NCBI GenBank assembly: GCA_944381475.1
Contig: CALWLH010000092.1
Span: 1-42,406 of the forward strand
Length of the DNA: 42,406 bases
Source: an uncultured Lachnospiraceae bacterium
Lineage (GTDB): Bacteria; Bacillota; Clostridia; Lachnospirales; Lachnospiraceae
Reading direction: 5' to 3'
The notes under the pieces were generated by a model. The model did no database searches, was not told the DNA's origin, and saw nothing but the letters and a program-made list of their open reading frames with translations. How positions within the stretch are numbered: position 1 is the stretch's first letter; the number at the start of each line of letters is the position of its first letter. Shown in pieces: positions 32,621-41,375 of the stretch. Position numbers and translations under genes: made by a program.

Positions 32621-34573
32621 ATGGATTACAGATTAAAGGACGCAACGGTGAGCGTAGGCGGGGAGGAGATTCTCTCCCATGTAGATTTTGAGATAAAGGG
32701 TAGCGAAAAGGTGGCGGTGGTGGGCCGAAACGGCGCCGGAAAGACCACCCTCCTTCGGGTGCTTGCAGGACAGCTCCCCCTGGACAGGGATGACAAAAGA
32801 AGGGTTCCCGCTGTGTATATGGACCGGAAGCTTAAGATCGACCTGTTAAGTCAGCAGGTTTTTGGGGATGAAAACAAAACTGTTGATGAGGAGCTGTTGG
32901 CTGGGTACAGACAACTGGACACAGAGTATAGGGTAAATGAGAGGGACGGGTTTAAGAAGAATCTGGAGAAGGTGGTGAAAAATGGCGGGGAAGGCGACGG
33001 CACTGCAGTAGGCCTAGGATTTGCAGGAGTAAATGCCTTGTCAGAGGATGGGGGACGGGATTTTAGCCCTGAGCGCTTCCTCTACGAGGCGGAGTATGAC
33101 AGACTCCTTACGGGACTTGGTTTTACAAAGGAGGATAAGAGGCGCAAAATTTCGGAGTTTTCCGGCGGTCAAAAGACCAAGCTGGCCCTGATCCGCCTGC
33201 TTTTGGCAAAGCCGGACATTCTGCTTTTGGACGAGCCCACCAACCACCTGGATATGGAGACGACCCAGTGGCTGGAGGAGTATCTAAAGAGCTATCCAAA
33301 GGCGGTGGTGATGGTCAGTCATGACCGCTTTTTCATAGACCGTGTGGCAGAGATTGTCTATGAGGTGGAGGATAAGGATATAAGGCGATTCGTTGGAAAC
33401 TACACTGCCTACAAAAAGGAGCGGGAGAGGCAGGCCCTACGGCTTCAGAAAAAATATGAACAGCAGTTGGCGGAAAAGGAGCGACTGACCCAGCTGGTGG
33501 AGCGTTTTAAGAATAAGCCCAGGAAGGCTGCCATGGCCCGGGCAAAGAAACGCCAGCTGGAGCGGATGGAGGAGATTAAGCCTGCCGCCTGGGAGAGAAA
33601 AATTCATTTTTCAGAACCCATGGCTCCCCTGCTTCCGGGGGCCAAGTGGGTCTATGAGGCACAGCACCTTCAGGTGGGGTATGATACGCCCCTGTATGAG
33701 ACCAGCCTGCGCATCAGGCGGGGACAAAAAATCGCCCTTTTAGGCGCAAACGGCACCGGAAAAACGGCGCTTTTAAAGACGGTAGCGGAGATACTGGCCC
33801 CCATAAAGGGAAAGAGCACCCTGGGAAACCAGATTCTTTTGGCCTATTTTGACCAGATGAGCGGACAGATATCCTCTGAGGATACGGTTTTGGAGCATTT
33901 TCGTATGCGCTATCCCGGACTTACAGAAAAGGAGGCCAGGCAGATCCTTGCAGCGTGGCTGTTTGACGGAAAACTTGCTGCCAGACCTGTTTGCGCCCTT
34001 TCCGGCGGGGAAAAGGCCCGGCTGGTGATGGCGGAGCTTCTGCAGGCCCGGCCGAATTTCTGCGTTTTGGACGAGCCCACCAATCACATGGATATTCCCG
34101 CCAAGGAGGTTCTGGAGGAGGCTTTCTGCTCGTATACCGGAACGATCCTGTTTGTCAGTCATGACCGGTATTTTATCAGCCGCGTGGCGGATGCCCTCCT
34201 GATCATTCAAAACGGTGAAGTATATTATTACCCCTTCGGCTATGCCCACTACCTGGAGCGCAGCTTGACTGGGGCGCAGGGGACAGAGGAGCTGCCTCCC
34301 GGCCAGATGAAGGCGGAGGACGCCGCCCTTTTAGCCAGGGTGAAGGCAGTTCCAAAGAGGGGATACCTGATGGGGCGCGAGCAGTCCACCCAGGAGGCTT
34401 ATCTGGACTGGAAGCTGCGGCTTTTGGAGGAAGAAGCGCAGAGCGTGTTTGAAAAATATGAGGAGCAGATGGCTGAAAGCGTAAAAACACAGCAGTGGCA
34501 GAGGTTGGAGGAAGAGCTTACTGAAAAACTGATATTATGGGATATGCGGGTCCAGGAAGTAATCAGTTCGTAA
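32621..34573 (+). CDS. ABC-F family ATPase with an insertion in the first domain
   Basis: A 650-residue soluble protein with two ABC domains. First: GRNGAGKTT, FSGGQKTK, ILLLDEPTNHLD. Second: GANGTGKTA, LSGGEKAR, FCVLDEPTNHMD. A Lys/Arg-rich interdomain linker (RFKNKPRKAAMARAKKRQLE) and a short C-terminal coil complete the ABC-F plan. The first domain carries an unusual Gly-rich insertion of about 50 residues before the signature motif (KKNLEKVVKNGGEGDG onward). ATG 32621 matches the family start. An in-frame ATG at 32558 has AAGGGGG very close to it, which would add 21 residues with no family counterpart. ABC-F proteins act on ribosomes, some giving antibiotic resistance; the role here is open. 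Confidence 0.88.
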   Translation: MDYRLKDATVSVGGEEILSHVDFEIKGSEKVAVVGRNGAGKTTLLRVLAGQLPLDRDDKRRVPAVYMDRKLKIDLLSQQVFGDENKTVDEELLAGYRQLDTEYRVNERDGFKKNLEKVVKNGGEGDGTAVGLGFAGVNALSEDGGRDFSPERFLYEAEYDRLLTGLGFTKEDKRRKISEFSGGQKTKLALIRLLLAKPDILLLDEPTNHLDMETTQWLEEYLKSYPKAVVMVSHDRFFIDRVAEIVYEVEDKDIRRFVGNYTAYKKERERQALRLQKKYEQQLAEKERLTQLVERFKNKPRKAAMARAKKRQLERMEEIKPAAWERKIHFSEPMAPLLPGAKWVYEAQHLQVGYDTPLYETSLRIRRGQKIALLGANGTGKTALLKTVAEILAPIKGKSTLGNQILLAYFDQMSGQISSEDTVLEHFRMRYPGLTEKEARQILAAWLFDGKLAARPVCALSGGEKARLVMAELLQARPNFCVLDEPTNHMDIPAKEVLEEAFCSYTGTILFVSHDRYFISRVADALLIIQNGEVYYYPFGYAHYLERSLTGAQGTEELPPGQMKAEDAALLARVKAVPKRGYLMGREQSTQEAYLDWKLRLLEEEAQSVFEKYEEQMAESVKTQQWQRLEEELTEKLILWDMRVQEVISS

Positions 34574-34594
34574 ATATCTGCTTGCCCCCTGCTT

Positions 34595-36178
34595 TTAGTT
34601 TGCCGGTTCCAGCTGGCATAGAAACCGGATAATATCCGCTACAGTCCTCACCTCATAGACCTCATCCAGGTTTTTCTCCGCCCGGAAAAGCACAGAGTCG
34701 TCCGCATACCAGCGGCGTTTCGGGTCTGTGTTTAGAAGAATGGTTTTTCCGTGTCCTCCATGTACCCGGGTCTGAATCCTTGCCAGAGCCTCCTTCCGGT
34801 AGCGTTTGTAGTTGTTGCGCATATCTCCCAAAAGCAGGAAGATGGTATCCTTTGTCAGGTCGCTGTAGAAGTTTTTGTTAAAACTCTCCAAAGCCTCCGA
34901 GTAGTCGCTGACGGTGTTCTTTGAATCCTCCAGAATCTTTGTGATGCAGTCCTGTACGGTGCGGCTTCGCATCTGGGCGGAAACCTTCTCCGTATGGTCT
35001 GTGAAAAAGTAGATTTCCACGCCGCCGTGAAAGACCTGCTCCAGCTGATGGAGAAAATGCACCAGCACCGTGGCTGCGGACAGGCAGGAGGGAGAGATGT
35101 CTAAAAGACAGATGATCTTTGTTTTTCTTGGACGGGGATTCTTATAGAACAGCTCCACCGGCACCATGCCGGTGCGAAAAGCTTCCTTTACCGTGGTTTT
35201 ATAGTCAAAGTCCGCCTTGCCGGGCTTTTTCAGATTCCGGCTGATCCGTGCCTTAAACTTGTGAGCGTTTTCCCGGATATATTCTTCAATCTGCGCCATA
35301 TCCCGTTTGGTGAGCAGACGGATATCCTTTTTTGTAAAGTCCTCCGCCATGGGAATGCGGGTATCCTCCAGCTGCTGATACCGCAGCCGCTCCTCCTCCA
35401 GCTGTTTTTTCAGCGCCTCCTGGTCCGGTTCCTCCTCCGGCTCCTCATGTCCCTTAGAGCCGGGCTCTCTGTTTCCCGCCATCTTGAAGGTGGCAGCCAG
35501 CTCCAGCGCTTTTCTGTTAAAATCCTCCGGGTCTGACAGCACCCGTCTGCAGTAGCGGATAAAACGCTGCAGCTCAAATACCAGCGTGCCGATGAGCTTT
35601 TTTTGGTCCGTCTCATCCAGGGTGTCGTAGTAGGAGATATAGTCCTCGTAGAGATTTAAGAAACCTGCATGGAGGAAGGAGGAGTAGTCGCAGATTCCCT
35701 CTGCCAGCTCAAACTGTGCGAAAAATCGTTCCGCCTTGAAGTTTGGCAGGGAAAAGTGAACCTTCTGGTCTGCCGCTTTGCTGTCCGCGGGCTTTTGCAA
35801 AAATGTGTTTCTGCTTGCCGCGGCCTTTGCTCCCTGCTGCTTTTCAAGCTTTTTCAGGCGCATGGCCGCCTCGGTCTTCTCGCTGCAGTAAAACCTGTGA
35901 AAAATTTCCGGAAACCTTTCACATTCGTACTGCTGGTGGCAGAAAAACATCATCATATTTGTGCAGACACAGGCCTCGTCGGTAATGTCGATATTCTCAA
36001 TCTGCAGAAAATGCAGAAGCTGATCTGCGGACAGGCGGAAATGATATTTGTCCCGGAGCTCCATAAAAAACGCCAGGCAAAAGTCCAGGTAGGCTTCCCA
36101 AACCTCATTTTCGCGGCTGGAGGGGTGTGACTCCTTTAAAGGGAAATTGTCATTATTTTTACTTGTCCTCGCCGTCAT
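34595..36178 (-). CDS. VWA domain-containing protein, CoxE-like
   Basis: A 527-residue cytosolic protein. The C-terminal ~180 residues form a von Willebrand A domain with the metal-site motif DISPS in KIICLLDISPSCLSAATVLV and later FLLLGDMRNNYKRYR. The N-terminal ~300 residues are helical and highly charged, including a Glu-rich stretch (EEPEEEPDQEALKKQLEEER). It follows an AAA+ MoxR-type ATPase on the same strand, the arrangement of CoxD/CoxE and related ATPase/VWA pairs that remodel or load metal into target proteins. No CO-dehydrogenase genes are nearby, so the client is unknown. GGAGG precedes the ATG at 36178. Confidence 0.85.
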   Translation of the reverse strand: MTARTSKNNDNFPLKESHPSSRENEVWEAYLDFCLAFFMELRDKYHFRLSADQLLHFLQIENIDITDEACVCTNMMMFFCHQQYECERFPEIFHRFYCSEKTEAAMRLKKLEKQQGAKAAASRNTFLQKPADSKAADQKVHFSLPNFKAERFFAQFELAEGICDYSSFLHAGFLNLYEDYISYYDTLDETDQKKLIGTLVFELQRFIRYCRRVLSDPEDFNRKALELAATFKMAGNREPGSKGHEEPEEEPDQEALKKQLEEERLRYQQLEDTRIPMAEDFTKKDIRLLTKRDMAQIEEYIRENAHKFKARISRNLKKPGKADFDYKTTVKEAFRTGMVPVELFYKNPRPRKTKIICLLDISPSCLSAATVLVHFLHQLEQVFHGGVEIYFFTDHTEKVSAQMRSRTVQDCITKILEDSKNTVSDYSEALESFNKNFYSDLTKDTIFLLLGDMRNNYKRYRKEALARIQTRVHGGHGKTILLNTDPKRRWYADDSVLFRAEKNLDEVYEVRTVADIIRFLCQLEPAN

Positions 36179-36278
36179 CTAAAAAGCCTCCTTTCAAAAA
36201 TTCTTGCTGCGCACATGGAAGGATTGAGCTGTTGGCGCCATCCCTGCGGCTGATGGTTCTTTGGTCAGCCGGCGGCTG

Positions 36279-37181
36279 CTACGCATCCTGACCCTTTAAA
36301 AATTTTTCTATGGTCTCACAGTCTCCCCTGTTTTTGGCAATCACACCGATGGAATCTGTCAGATTCTCCTTTTTTAAAGCCGCATCCCCAAACTGGGTGA
36401 AGAGCACCTGCGCCCAGCTGATCCCCTCGCTGACAGAGGGGCGCTGTTTTAGGTCAAGCTCCCGTATCTCCTGAATCAGTCCTGCCACTGTCTTCGCAAA
36501 ACCCTCCGGAACCTCCGCCTTCATGTGGATGATATTTGTAAGCTCCTCCAGAGATTTGTTTGGCATGTACAGATACAGGCACCTTCTTCTTAGAGCGTCG
36601 CTGAGCTCCCTGGTATTGTTGGAGGTCAGAAAAACAATGGGTATCTGCTCCCCGGGGCAGACGATGGTCTTTCCCAGCTCTGGGATAGACATGGAAAAAT
36701 CCGAAAGAAGCTCCAGGAGGGCATACTCCGTCTCCTCGCTGGTTTTGTCTATCTCATCTAACAGAAGGACCTTTTGCCCCCGGCCGTTTATTGCCCTAAG
36801 CAAGGGCCGCTGGATCAGAAAGCTCTCGTCATATATATCCACCTCACGCTTTAAAAGCTCCTGGGTTTCGTGGATGGACAGGCCGGAGGAGTTTTCCTGA
36901 ATGGACTGCTGCAGCGCCACGGTGGTCAGCATCTGGCGCGCATAGTCGTATTCGTACATAATGTCCCGGTTGGTTATCCCTTCGTAAAACTGTACCCGGA
37001 TCAGTTCCTTGTCCAGGGCTTTTGCCAGGGCCTTTGCCAGCGCTGTTTTCCCTACGCCCGGCTCCCCCTCTAAAAGCACCGGGACGCGAAGCTGCATGGC
37101 GTTTAGGAGTGTGTAGGCGATCTGGTCGTTTGCCACATATCCGCCAGCGGCCAGTCCCGCCAGCAATTCGTCCTTTTTCAT
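36279..37181 (-). CDS. AAA+ ATPase, MoxR/CoxD-like
   Basis: A 300-residue ATPase: Walker A GEPGVGKTALAKALAKAL, the early block YEGITNRDIMYEYDYARQML, Walker B VLLLDEIDK and sensor-1 IVFLTSNNTRELSDALRRRC. This is the form that pairs with CoxE-type VWA proteins, and such a gene follows after 100 bases. It is distinct from the MoxR at 28243, which pairs with DUF58. GGAAGG precedes the ATG at 37181. A promoter is predicted at 37280-37308, giving a leader of about 90 bases. Confidence 0.9.
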   Translation of the reverse strand: MKKDELLAGLAAGGYVANDQIAYTLLNAMQLRVPVLLEGEPGVGKTALAKALAKALDKELIRVQFYEGITNRDIMYEYDYARQMLTTVALQQSIQENSSGLSIHETQELLKREVDIYDESFLIQRPLLRAINGRGQKVLLLDEIDKTSEETEYALLELLSDFSMSIPELGKTIVCPGEQIPIVFLTSNNTRELSDALRRRCLYLYMPNKSLEELTNIIHMKAEVPEGFAKTVAGLIQEIRELDLKQRPSVSEGISWAQVLFTQFGDAALKKENLTDSIGVIAKNRGDCETIEKFLKGQDA

Positions 37182-37279
37182 GTATCCTTCCCTGCCGCAG
37201 CCGGATAAAGCCTGACACCTGCGGCATTTCCTTTCTGAGTGTGTTGTTTTTTGAGCCGCATTTTCTTGACCCAGGTCTC

Positions 37280-37308
37280 ATCATAATGGAAAAACCTCCC
37301 GAATGCAA
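37280..37308 (-). promoter_or_regulatory. Predicted sigma-A promoter of the AAA/VWA operon
   Basis: Minus strand: TTGCAT (37308-37303) and TATGAT (37285-37280) with a 17-base spacer. Confidence 0.5.
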
Positions 37309-37359
37309 CGAATTTTGTGAATGGATTCTTAATTGTACATGAAACTTCGGGGAATTGGC

Positions 37360-37388
37360 TTGATAAATAAAAAAAATTAGGGTACAAT
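37360..37388 (+). promoter_or_regulatory. Predicted sigma-A promoter of the rhomboid-like gene and lysA
   Basis: TTGATA (37360-37365) and TACAAT (37383-37388) with a 17-base AT-rich spacer. Confidence 0.55.
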
Positions 37389-37462
37389 CCAATGTATCTG
37401 TGCAGTGGTTGAACAGTAAGCATCCTGCCCGATGGCAAGAACGTACCGAAGGAGAGGTATTC

Positions 37463-38326
37463 ATGAAGTGGTTTGCTAAGCTGGAGCGTAAAATCGGCCG
37501 ATATGCCATTAAAAATCTGATGATGTACATTATTGTATTGTACGCTCTTGGAATTGTGGTATTTTTGTATGATCCCATGGTGTACTATGCCTATCTGGCA
37601 TTGAGCCCGGGACAGATTTTAAAGGGTCAGGTCTGGAGGCTTGTAACCTTTCTCATTATGCCCCCGGGAGGCAGCAACATCTTTTTCACCCTGTTAAGCT
37701 TATACATTTACTGGAGCCTGGGCACCACCATTGAGCGGGTCTGGGGAGCCTTCCGTTTTAACGTCTACTTTTTTACCGGCGTGATTGGGACCATTGCCGC
37801 GGCCTTTATCATCTATGCTATTTACGGGGAGATGGCGGACTATTATATGATGATGGTGGGAACAGAGTATATCAATTTCTCCCTGTTCATCGCCTATGCC
37901 TTTACCTTCCCCGACGCGCAGTTTTTACTGTTTTTCCTGATCCCCATCAGGGCGAAGGTTTTGGGGTATCTGGAGATCATCGTCTATGCGGTGCTGTTTA
38001 TCACAGGAGATCTGGCAAGCCGGGTGATGATCGGGGTGTCCCTGCTCAACGTGATTTTCTTCCTGCTGCTGACTAGAAATTTAAACCGCTTCAGGCCTGG
38101 TGAGATCAAGCGCCGGAGAGATTTTAAGAAGAAGGTGGGAGCAGCGCCCATCAGTGTAAACCGCCACCGCTGTGCGGTCTGCGGCAGGACCTCCCAGGAT
38201 GGAGATGACCTGGTGTTCCGTTTCTGCTCCAAGTGCGAGGGAAACTTTGAATACTGCCAGGATCACTTATATACGCATATTCATGTGACAAAGGAAGATT
38301 TGGAGCGCATGAAGAACAAGCATTAG
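37463..38326 (+). CDS. Rhomboid-fold membrane protein, probably inactive, with zinc-binding tail
   Basis: A 287-residue protein with about six membrane helices arranged as in rhomboids: GQVWRLVTFLIMP after the first loop, LYIYWSLGTTIERVWGAFRF in place of the usual ExxxG-x-R region, and further helices to about residue 215. The serine-protease motif GxSG is not visible; the corresponding helix reads INFSLFIAYAFTFPD, so it is probably a pseudoprotease. The cytosolic tail has a Cys/His cluster (CAVCGRTS, FCSKCEGNFEYC, then HLYTHIH) that should bind zinc. ATG 37463 has AAGGAGAGG upstream. lysA follows after 15 bases. Confidence 0.75.
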   Translation: MKWFAKLERKIGRYAIKNLMMYIIVLYALGIVVFLYDPMVYYAYLALSPGQILKGQVWRLVTFLIMPPGGSNIFFTLLSLYIYWSLGTTIERVWGAFRFNVYFFTGVIGTIAAAFIIYAIYGEMADYYMMMVGTEYINFSLFIAYAFTFPDAQFLLFFLIPIRAKVLGYLEIIVYAVLFITGDLASRVMIGVSLLNVIFFLLLTRNLNRFRPGEIKRRRDFKKKVGAAPISVNRHRCAVCGRTSQDGDDLVFRFCSKCEGNFEYCQDHLYTHIHVTKEDLERMKNKH

Positions 38327-38341
38327 AGGAGGACAAGAGAG

Positions 38342-39616
38342 ATGGAGAAGAAACCCTTTGTGACAAAGGAACAGCTGGATGAGATCGTTAAGACCTATCC
38401 CACACCCTTTCACATCTATGATGAAAAGGGAATCCGTGAGAACGCAAGGCATCTGAAAAAGGCCTTTTCATGGAATAAGGGCTATAAGGAGTTCTTTGCG
38501 GTAAAGGCCACGCCGAATCCCTATATATTGAAGATCTTACAGGAGGAGGGCTGCGGCTGTGACTGCTCCTCCCTTACGGAGCTGATGTTAAGCAATGCTT
38601 TGGATTTTGCCGGGGAGGATATAATGTTCTCCTCAAACGCAACTCCCGCCCAGGAGTACCAGTATGCAAGGAAGATCGGCGCTACCATCAATCTGGATGA
38701 TATCACCCACATTGATTTTCTGGAAAAGTGCGCCAGCATTCCGGAGACCATCAGCTGCCGCTATAATCCCGGCGGAACCTTCCAGATCACCACGGATATC
38801 ATGGACAATCCCGGTGATGCAAAGTATGGTCTTACCACCCCCCAGATGTTTGAGGCCTTTAGAATCTTAAAGGAAAAGGGTGTAAAGCATTTTGGAATCC
38901 ACGCCTTTCTTGCCTCCAACACCCTGACAAACCTTTACTATCCCCTGCTGGCAAAGACCCTCTTTGAGATTGCAGTCAAGCTAAAGGAGGAGGTGGGCGT
39001 GCATATCGCCTTTATCAATCTCTCAGGCGGTATCGGCATTCCCTATAAGCCCACGGATGTGGCCAACGACATCGACGTGATCGCAGAGGGCGTGCACAAG
39101 GTATACGATGAGATCCTGGTGCCCGCAGGCATGGGGGATGTGGCCATCTACACGGAGCTGGGGCGTTTCATGCTGGGACCCTTCGGCGCCCTGGTGACCA
39201 CCGCCATTCACCAGAAGCACACCCATAAGGAATATATCGGATGCGATCCGTGCGCGGCAAATCTGATGCGCCCCGCCATGTACGGCGCCTACCACCATAT
39301 CACGGTGATGGGGAAGGAAAATCAGCCCTGTGACCACAAATATGATGTGACCGGCTCTCTATGCGAAAACAATGACAAATTTGCCATTGACCGGATGCTG
39401 CCGGAGGTGGAGATCGGTGACCTGCTCTATATCCACGACACCGGCGCCCACGGCTTCTCCATGGGATACAACTACAACGGGCGGCTTAGAAGCGCGGAGC
39501 TTTTATTAAAGGAGGATGGCAGTGTGCAGATGATCCGCCGGGCGGAGACCCCCAGAGATTATTTTGCAACCTTTGATTTTTCCGATATCCTGTCTAAGAT
39601 GGACTACGATATTTAG
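38342..39616 (+). CDS. lysA: Diaminopimelate decarboxylase
   Basis: Final step of lysine synthesis: meso-diaminopimelate to lysine, PLP-dependent, cytosolic. The 424 residues form an alanine-racemase-type barrel with PLP-lysine K55 in FFAVKATPNP, then HFGIHAFLASNTLTN, FINLSGGIGIPYKP, YTELGRFMLGPFGALV and the C-terminal substrate region (GCDPCAANLMRPAMYGAYHH, YIHDTGAHGFSMGYNYNGR). AGAGGAGGA precedes the ATG. It is the last gene of the unit starting at the rhomboid-like gene; a terminator follows at 39713. No lysine riboswitch was seen in the 15-base gap before it. Confidence 0.95.
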   Translation: MEKKPFVTKEQLDEIVKTYPTPFHIYDEKGIRENARHLKKAFSWNKGYKEFFAVKATPNPYILKILQEEGCGCDCSSLTELMLSNALDFAGEDIMFSSNATPAQEYQYARKIGATINLDDITHIDFLEKCASIPETISCRYNPGGTFQITTDIMDNPGDAKYGLTTPQMFEAFRILKEKGVKHFGIHAFLASNTLTNLYYPLLAKTLFEIAVKLKEEVGVHIAFINLSGGIGIPYKPTDVANDIDVIAEGVHKVYDEILVPAGMGDVAIYTELGRFMLGPFGALVTTAIHQKHTHKEYIGCDPCAANLMRPAMYGAYHHITVMGKENQPCDHKYDVTGSLCENNDKFAIDRMLPEVEIGDLLYIHDTGAHGFSMGYNYNGRLRSAELLLKEDGSVQMIRRAETPRDYFATFDFSDILSKMDYDI

Positions 39617-39712
39617 AGAATGCACTGCAACTAGGGATTTAAAGCTTTACTAATTGGATTAGCTGGCGCTAGGATCTGCGCATGATGCCTGAACGGTATA
39701 TAAAAATGTTAG

Positions 39713-39741
39713 AACGGCCTTCACCAGAGGGCCGTTTTATC
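39713..39741 (+). terminator. Intrinsic terminator downstream of lysA
   Basis: AACGGCC (39713-39719) pairs with GGCCGTT (39730-39736), followed by TTAT. It lies about 100 bases after the lysA stop. Confidence 0.75.
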
Positions 39742-39860
39742 TTGCGATTTTTCGGATTTTATCCCACTTTATCCCAGGATTCTTCATAGATATTGACAAA
39801 AATCCCACAATATGGAATTGTCATTCAATGAATACTATGATTAAATAAGGTGGATAGCTA

Positions 39861-40691
39861 ATGAATTGGATGTGCAGTATACTGATACTTGTATTCGTGA
39901 TGTCAGTGTCCGGGGGAGCACTGTCTCTGGCTTGGAAGCTCCTTCTGCCTTTTTTACAGTCCAGGGCCGATGCCTGCCGGGTTTATACTCTTCTGAAATC
40001 TACAGTATGGGGGTATCTGCTGCCTGTTCCAGTGCTTTTGAAGGAGCTTCAGCCCGGTTATTGCAGTTTATGCAGTACATATGCATTTGCCGGTGTTTTT
40101 CTGCTGTTTGATATATGGTGTGCCGGGATGGTCTGGGCAGTTGTGCGAATACTTTTTTTGCGCCGCCATTTGAAATGGATTTTACAGGCGAAAATTCCTG
40201 TAAGCCGGGAAGAGGAGGATTTTTTAAGGAAACTGACGCACCATATGGGTATTAGGAGAAGAATGCGTATCTGCAGATGCTACCGGGCTCCCTCGCCCTG
40301 TATCTGTGGAATCCTGAAACCGATGATTATTCTTCCTGTCACGGCTTTTAAGAAAGAGGAACTGGAGATGATTCTCTATCATGAGCTGGTACATCTGAAA
40401 AAGAGGGATGAGCTTTGGAAAATGGTTTTTGAAATGATGGGCGTAATATTCTGGTTTATGCCTTCTGCCCGGGTAATGAAAAGAGAGCTGTCCAGGTGGG
40501 CCGAGGCAGAATGCGACGAACTGTGCTGCAGGCGCTACCCTGTCCGGAAGTATTTTGGGCAGATGATGGAAATGCTGGCCGGTGACCAGGCTTCATCTTT
40601 CAGGAGGGGGGACACATCCATCAATGGAAAAGGAGAGTTTTACTGGAGAGTGACCAACATTGTCAAAAATAGGGAGAAAGAGACATCCTAA
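39861..40691 (+). CDS. M56 family (BlaR1/MecR1-like) membrane metallopeptidase, no sensor domain
   Basis: A 276-residue protein with about three N-terminal hydrophobic segments (5-25, 47-62, 72-98) and an M56 zinc-peptidase domain: HELVH at 174-178 in LEMILYHELVHLKKRDELW, with the downstream AEAECDELCCRR providing the third ligand. In BlaR1/MecR1 this domain relays beta-lactam sensing to the BlaI repressor. The protein ends about 55 residues after the metal site and lacks the C-terminal penicillin-binding sensor, so any signal must come another way. AAGGTGG precedes ATG 39861. A BlaI-type gene lies 214 bases downstream with its own promoter. Confidence 0.87.
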   Translation: MNWMCSILILVFVMSVSGGALSLAWKLLLPFLQSRADACRVYTLLKSTVWGYLLPVPVLLKELQPGYCSLCSTYAFAGVFLLFDIWCAGMVWAVVRILFLRRHLKWILQAKIPVSREEEDFLRKLTHHMGIRRRMRICRCYRAPSPCICGILKPMIILPVTAFKKEELEMILYHELVHLKKRDELWKMVFEMMGVIFWFMPSARVMKRELSRWAEAECDELCCRRYPVRKYFGQMMEMLAGDQASSFRRGDTSINGKGEFYWRVTNIVKNREKETS

Positions 40692-40802
40692 ATAAACCTT
40701 CATGCGGGACATACCACCGTACCATGAGAGTCTGGCGGGCGCATTTGGCGAGCCTGAATTGATGCCGCCTATCCGGCGGCGGGACTTTCAAAGTAAATTT
40801 AG

Positions 40803-40831
40803 TTGACAGGTATCGAGTAAAATGTTAAAAT
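40803..40831 (+). promoter_or_regulatory. Predicted sigma-A promoter of the BlaI-type repressor gene
   Basis: TTGACA (40803-40808) and TAAAAT (40826-40831) with a 17-base spacer. An inverted repeat ATGATTT-N6-AAATCAT (40864-40883) lies just before the ribosome site and could be an operator or leader hairpin. Confidence 0.6.
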
Positions 40832-40905
40832 TATAGTCAAATGAGAGGCATAACAGAGCAGACATGATTTTTTTCGAAATCATTATGAAGGATGGAGGTA
40901 TTTAG

Positions 40906-41301
40906 ATGAGATGGAAGGTTAATGAACGGCATTCTGAGCTTTCAGAGTGTGAACTGATTACCATGAAATGTATCTGGGATGCGGGTCATGAGGTTTCCTG
41001 TTCTGAGATTATGGAGGTTCTCAGGAACGAGTATAAGCTGGATTACAAGGATACCACAGTTTATACTTTTCTGAAAAAGCTGAAGGAGAAGGGCTTCGTG
41101 GATTCTTACCGCCGCGGCGTCACATGGTTTATTCCTGCCAGGGATGAAGAGACATATCGCGCGGAGCAGCTCCGCTTTGCCAGGGATTTCTGGTTCAAGG
41201 GTTCCGCCAGCAGCCTTGTTTCCGCTCTCCTTTCCCTGGATGAACTGACCCCGGAGGAGAGCAAGGAGATAAGGGGATTGTTGGAGAAGCTTCCGGAATA
41301 A
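40906..41301 (+). CDS. BlaI/MecI/CopY family transcriptional repressor
   Basis: A 131-residue winged-helix protein: LSECELITMKCIWDAGHEVS, then EIMEVLRNEYKLDYKDTTVY, TFLKKLKEKGFV and the wing YRRGVTWFIPA. The C-terminal helices (SSLVSALLSLDELTPEESKE) form the dimerisation part seen in BlaI. In known systems an M56 peptidase cleaves this type of repressor to relieve repression; the M56 gene upstream is its likely partner. Here the order is peptidase then repressor, the reverse of the usual blaI-blaR1 order, and each gene has separate upstream sequence. GGAGG precedes ATG 40906. Targets are not known; no beta-lactamase gene lies in the window. Confidence 0.92.
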   Translation: MRWKVNERHSELSECELITMKCIWDAGHEVSCSEIMEVLRNEYKLDYKDTTVYTFLKKLKEKGFVDSYRRGVTWFIPARDEETYRAEQLRFARDFWFKGSASSLVSALLSLDELTPEESKEIRGLLEKLPE

Positions 41302-41375
41302 TACCATCCTTCTCTGAAAGCCCCGCCGCCGGATAGACGGCAGCAATGACAAATTTGAGAAGAAAAGAGGAAAAT

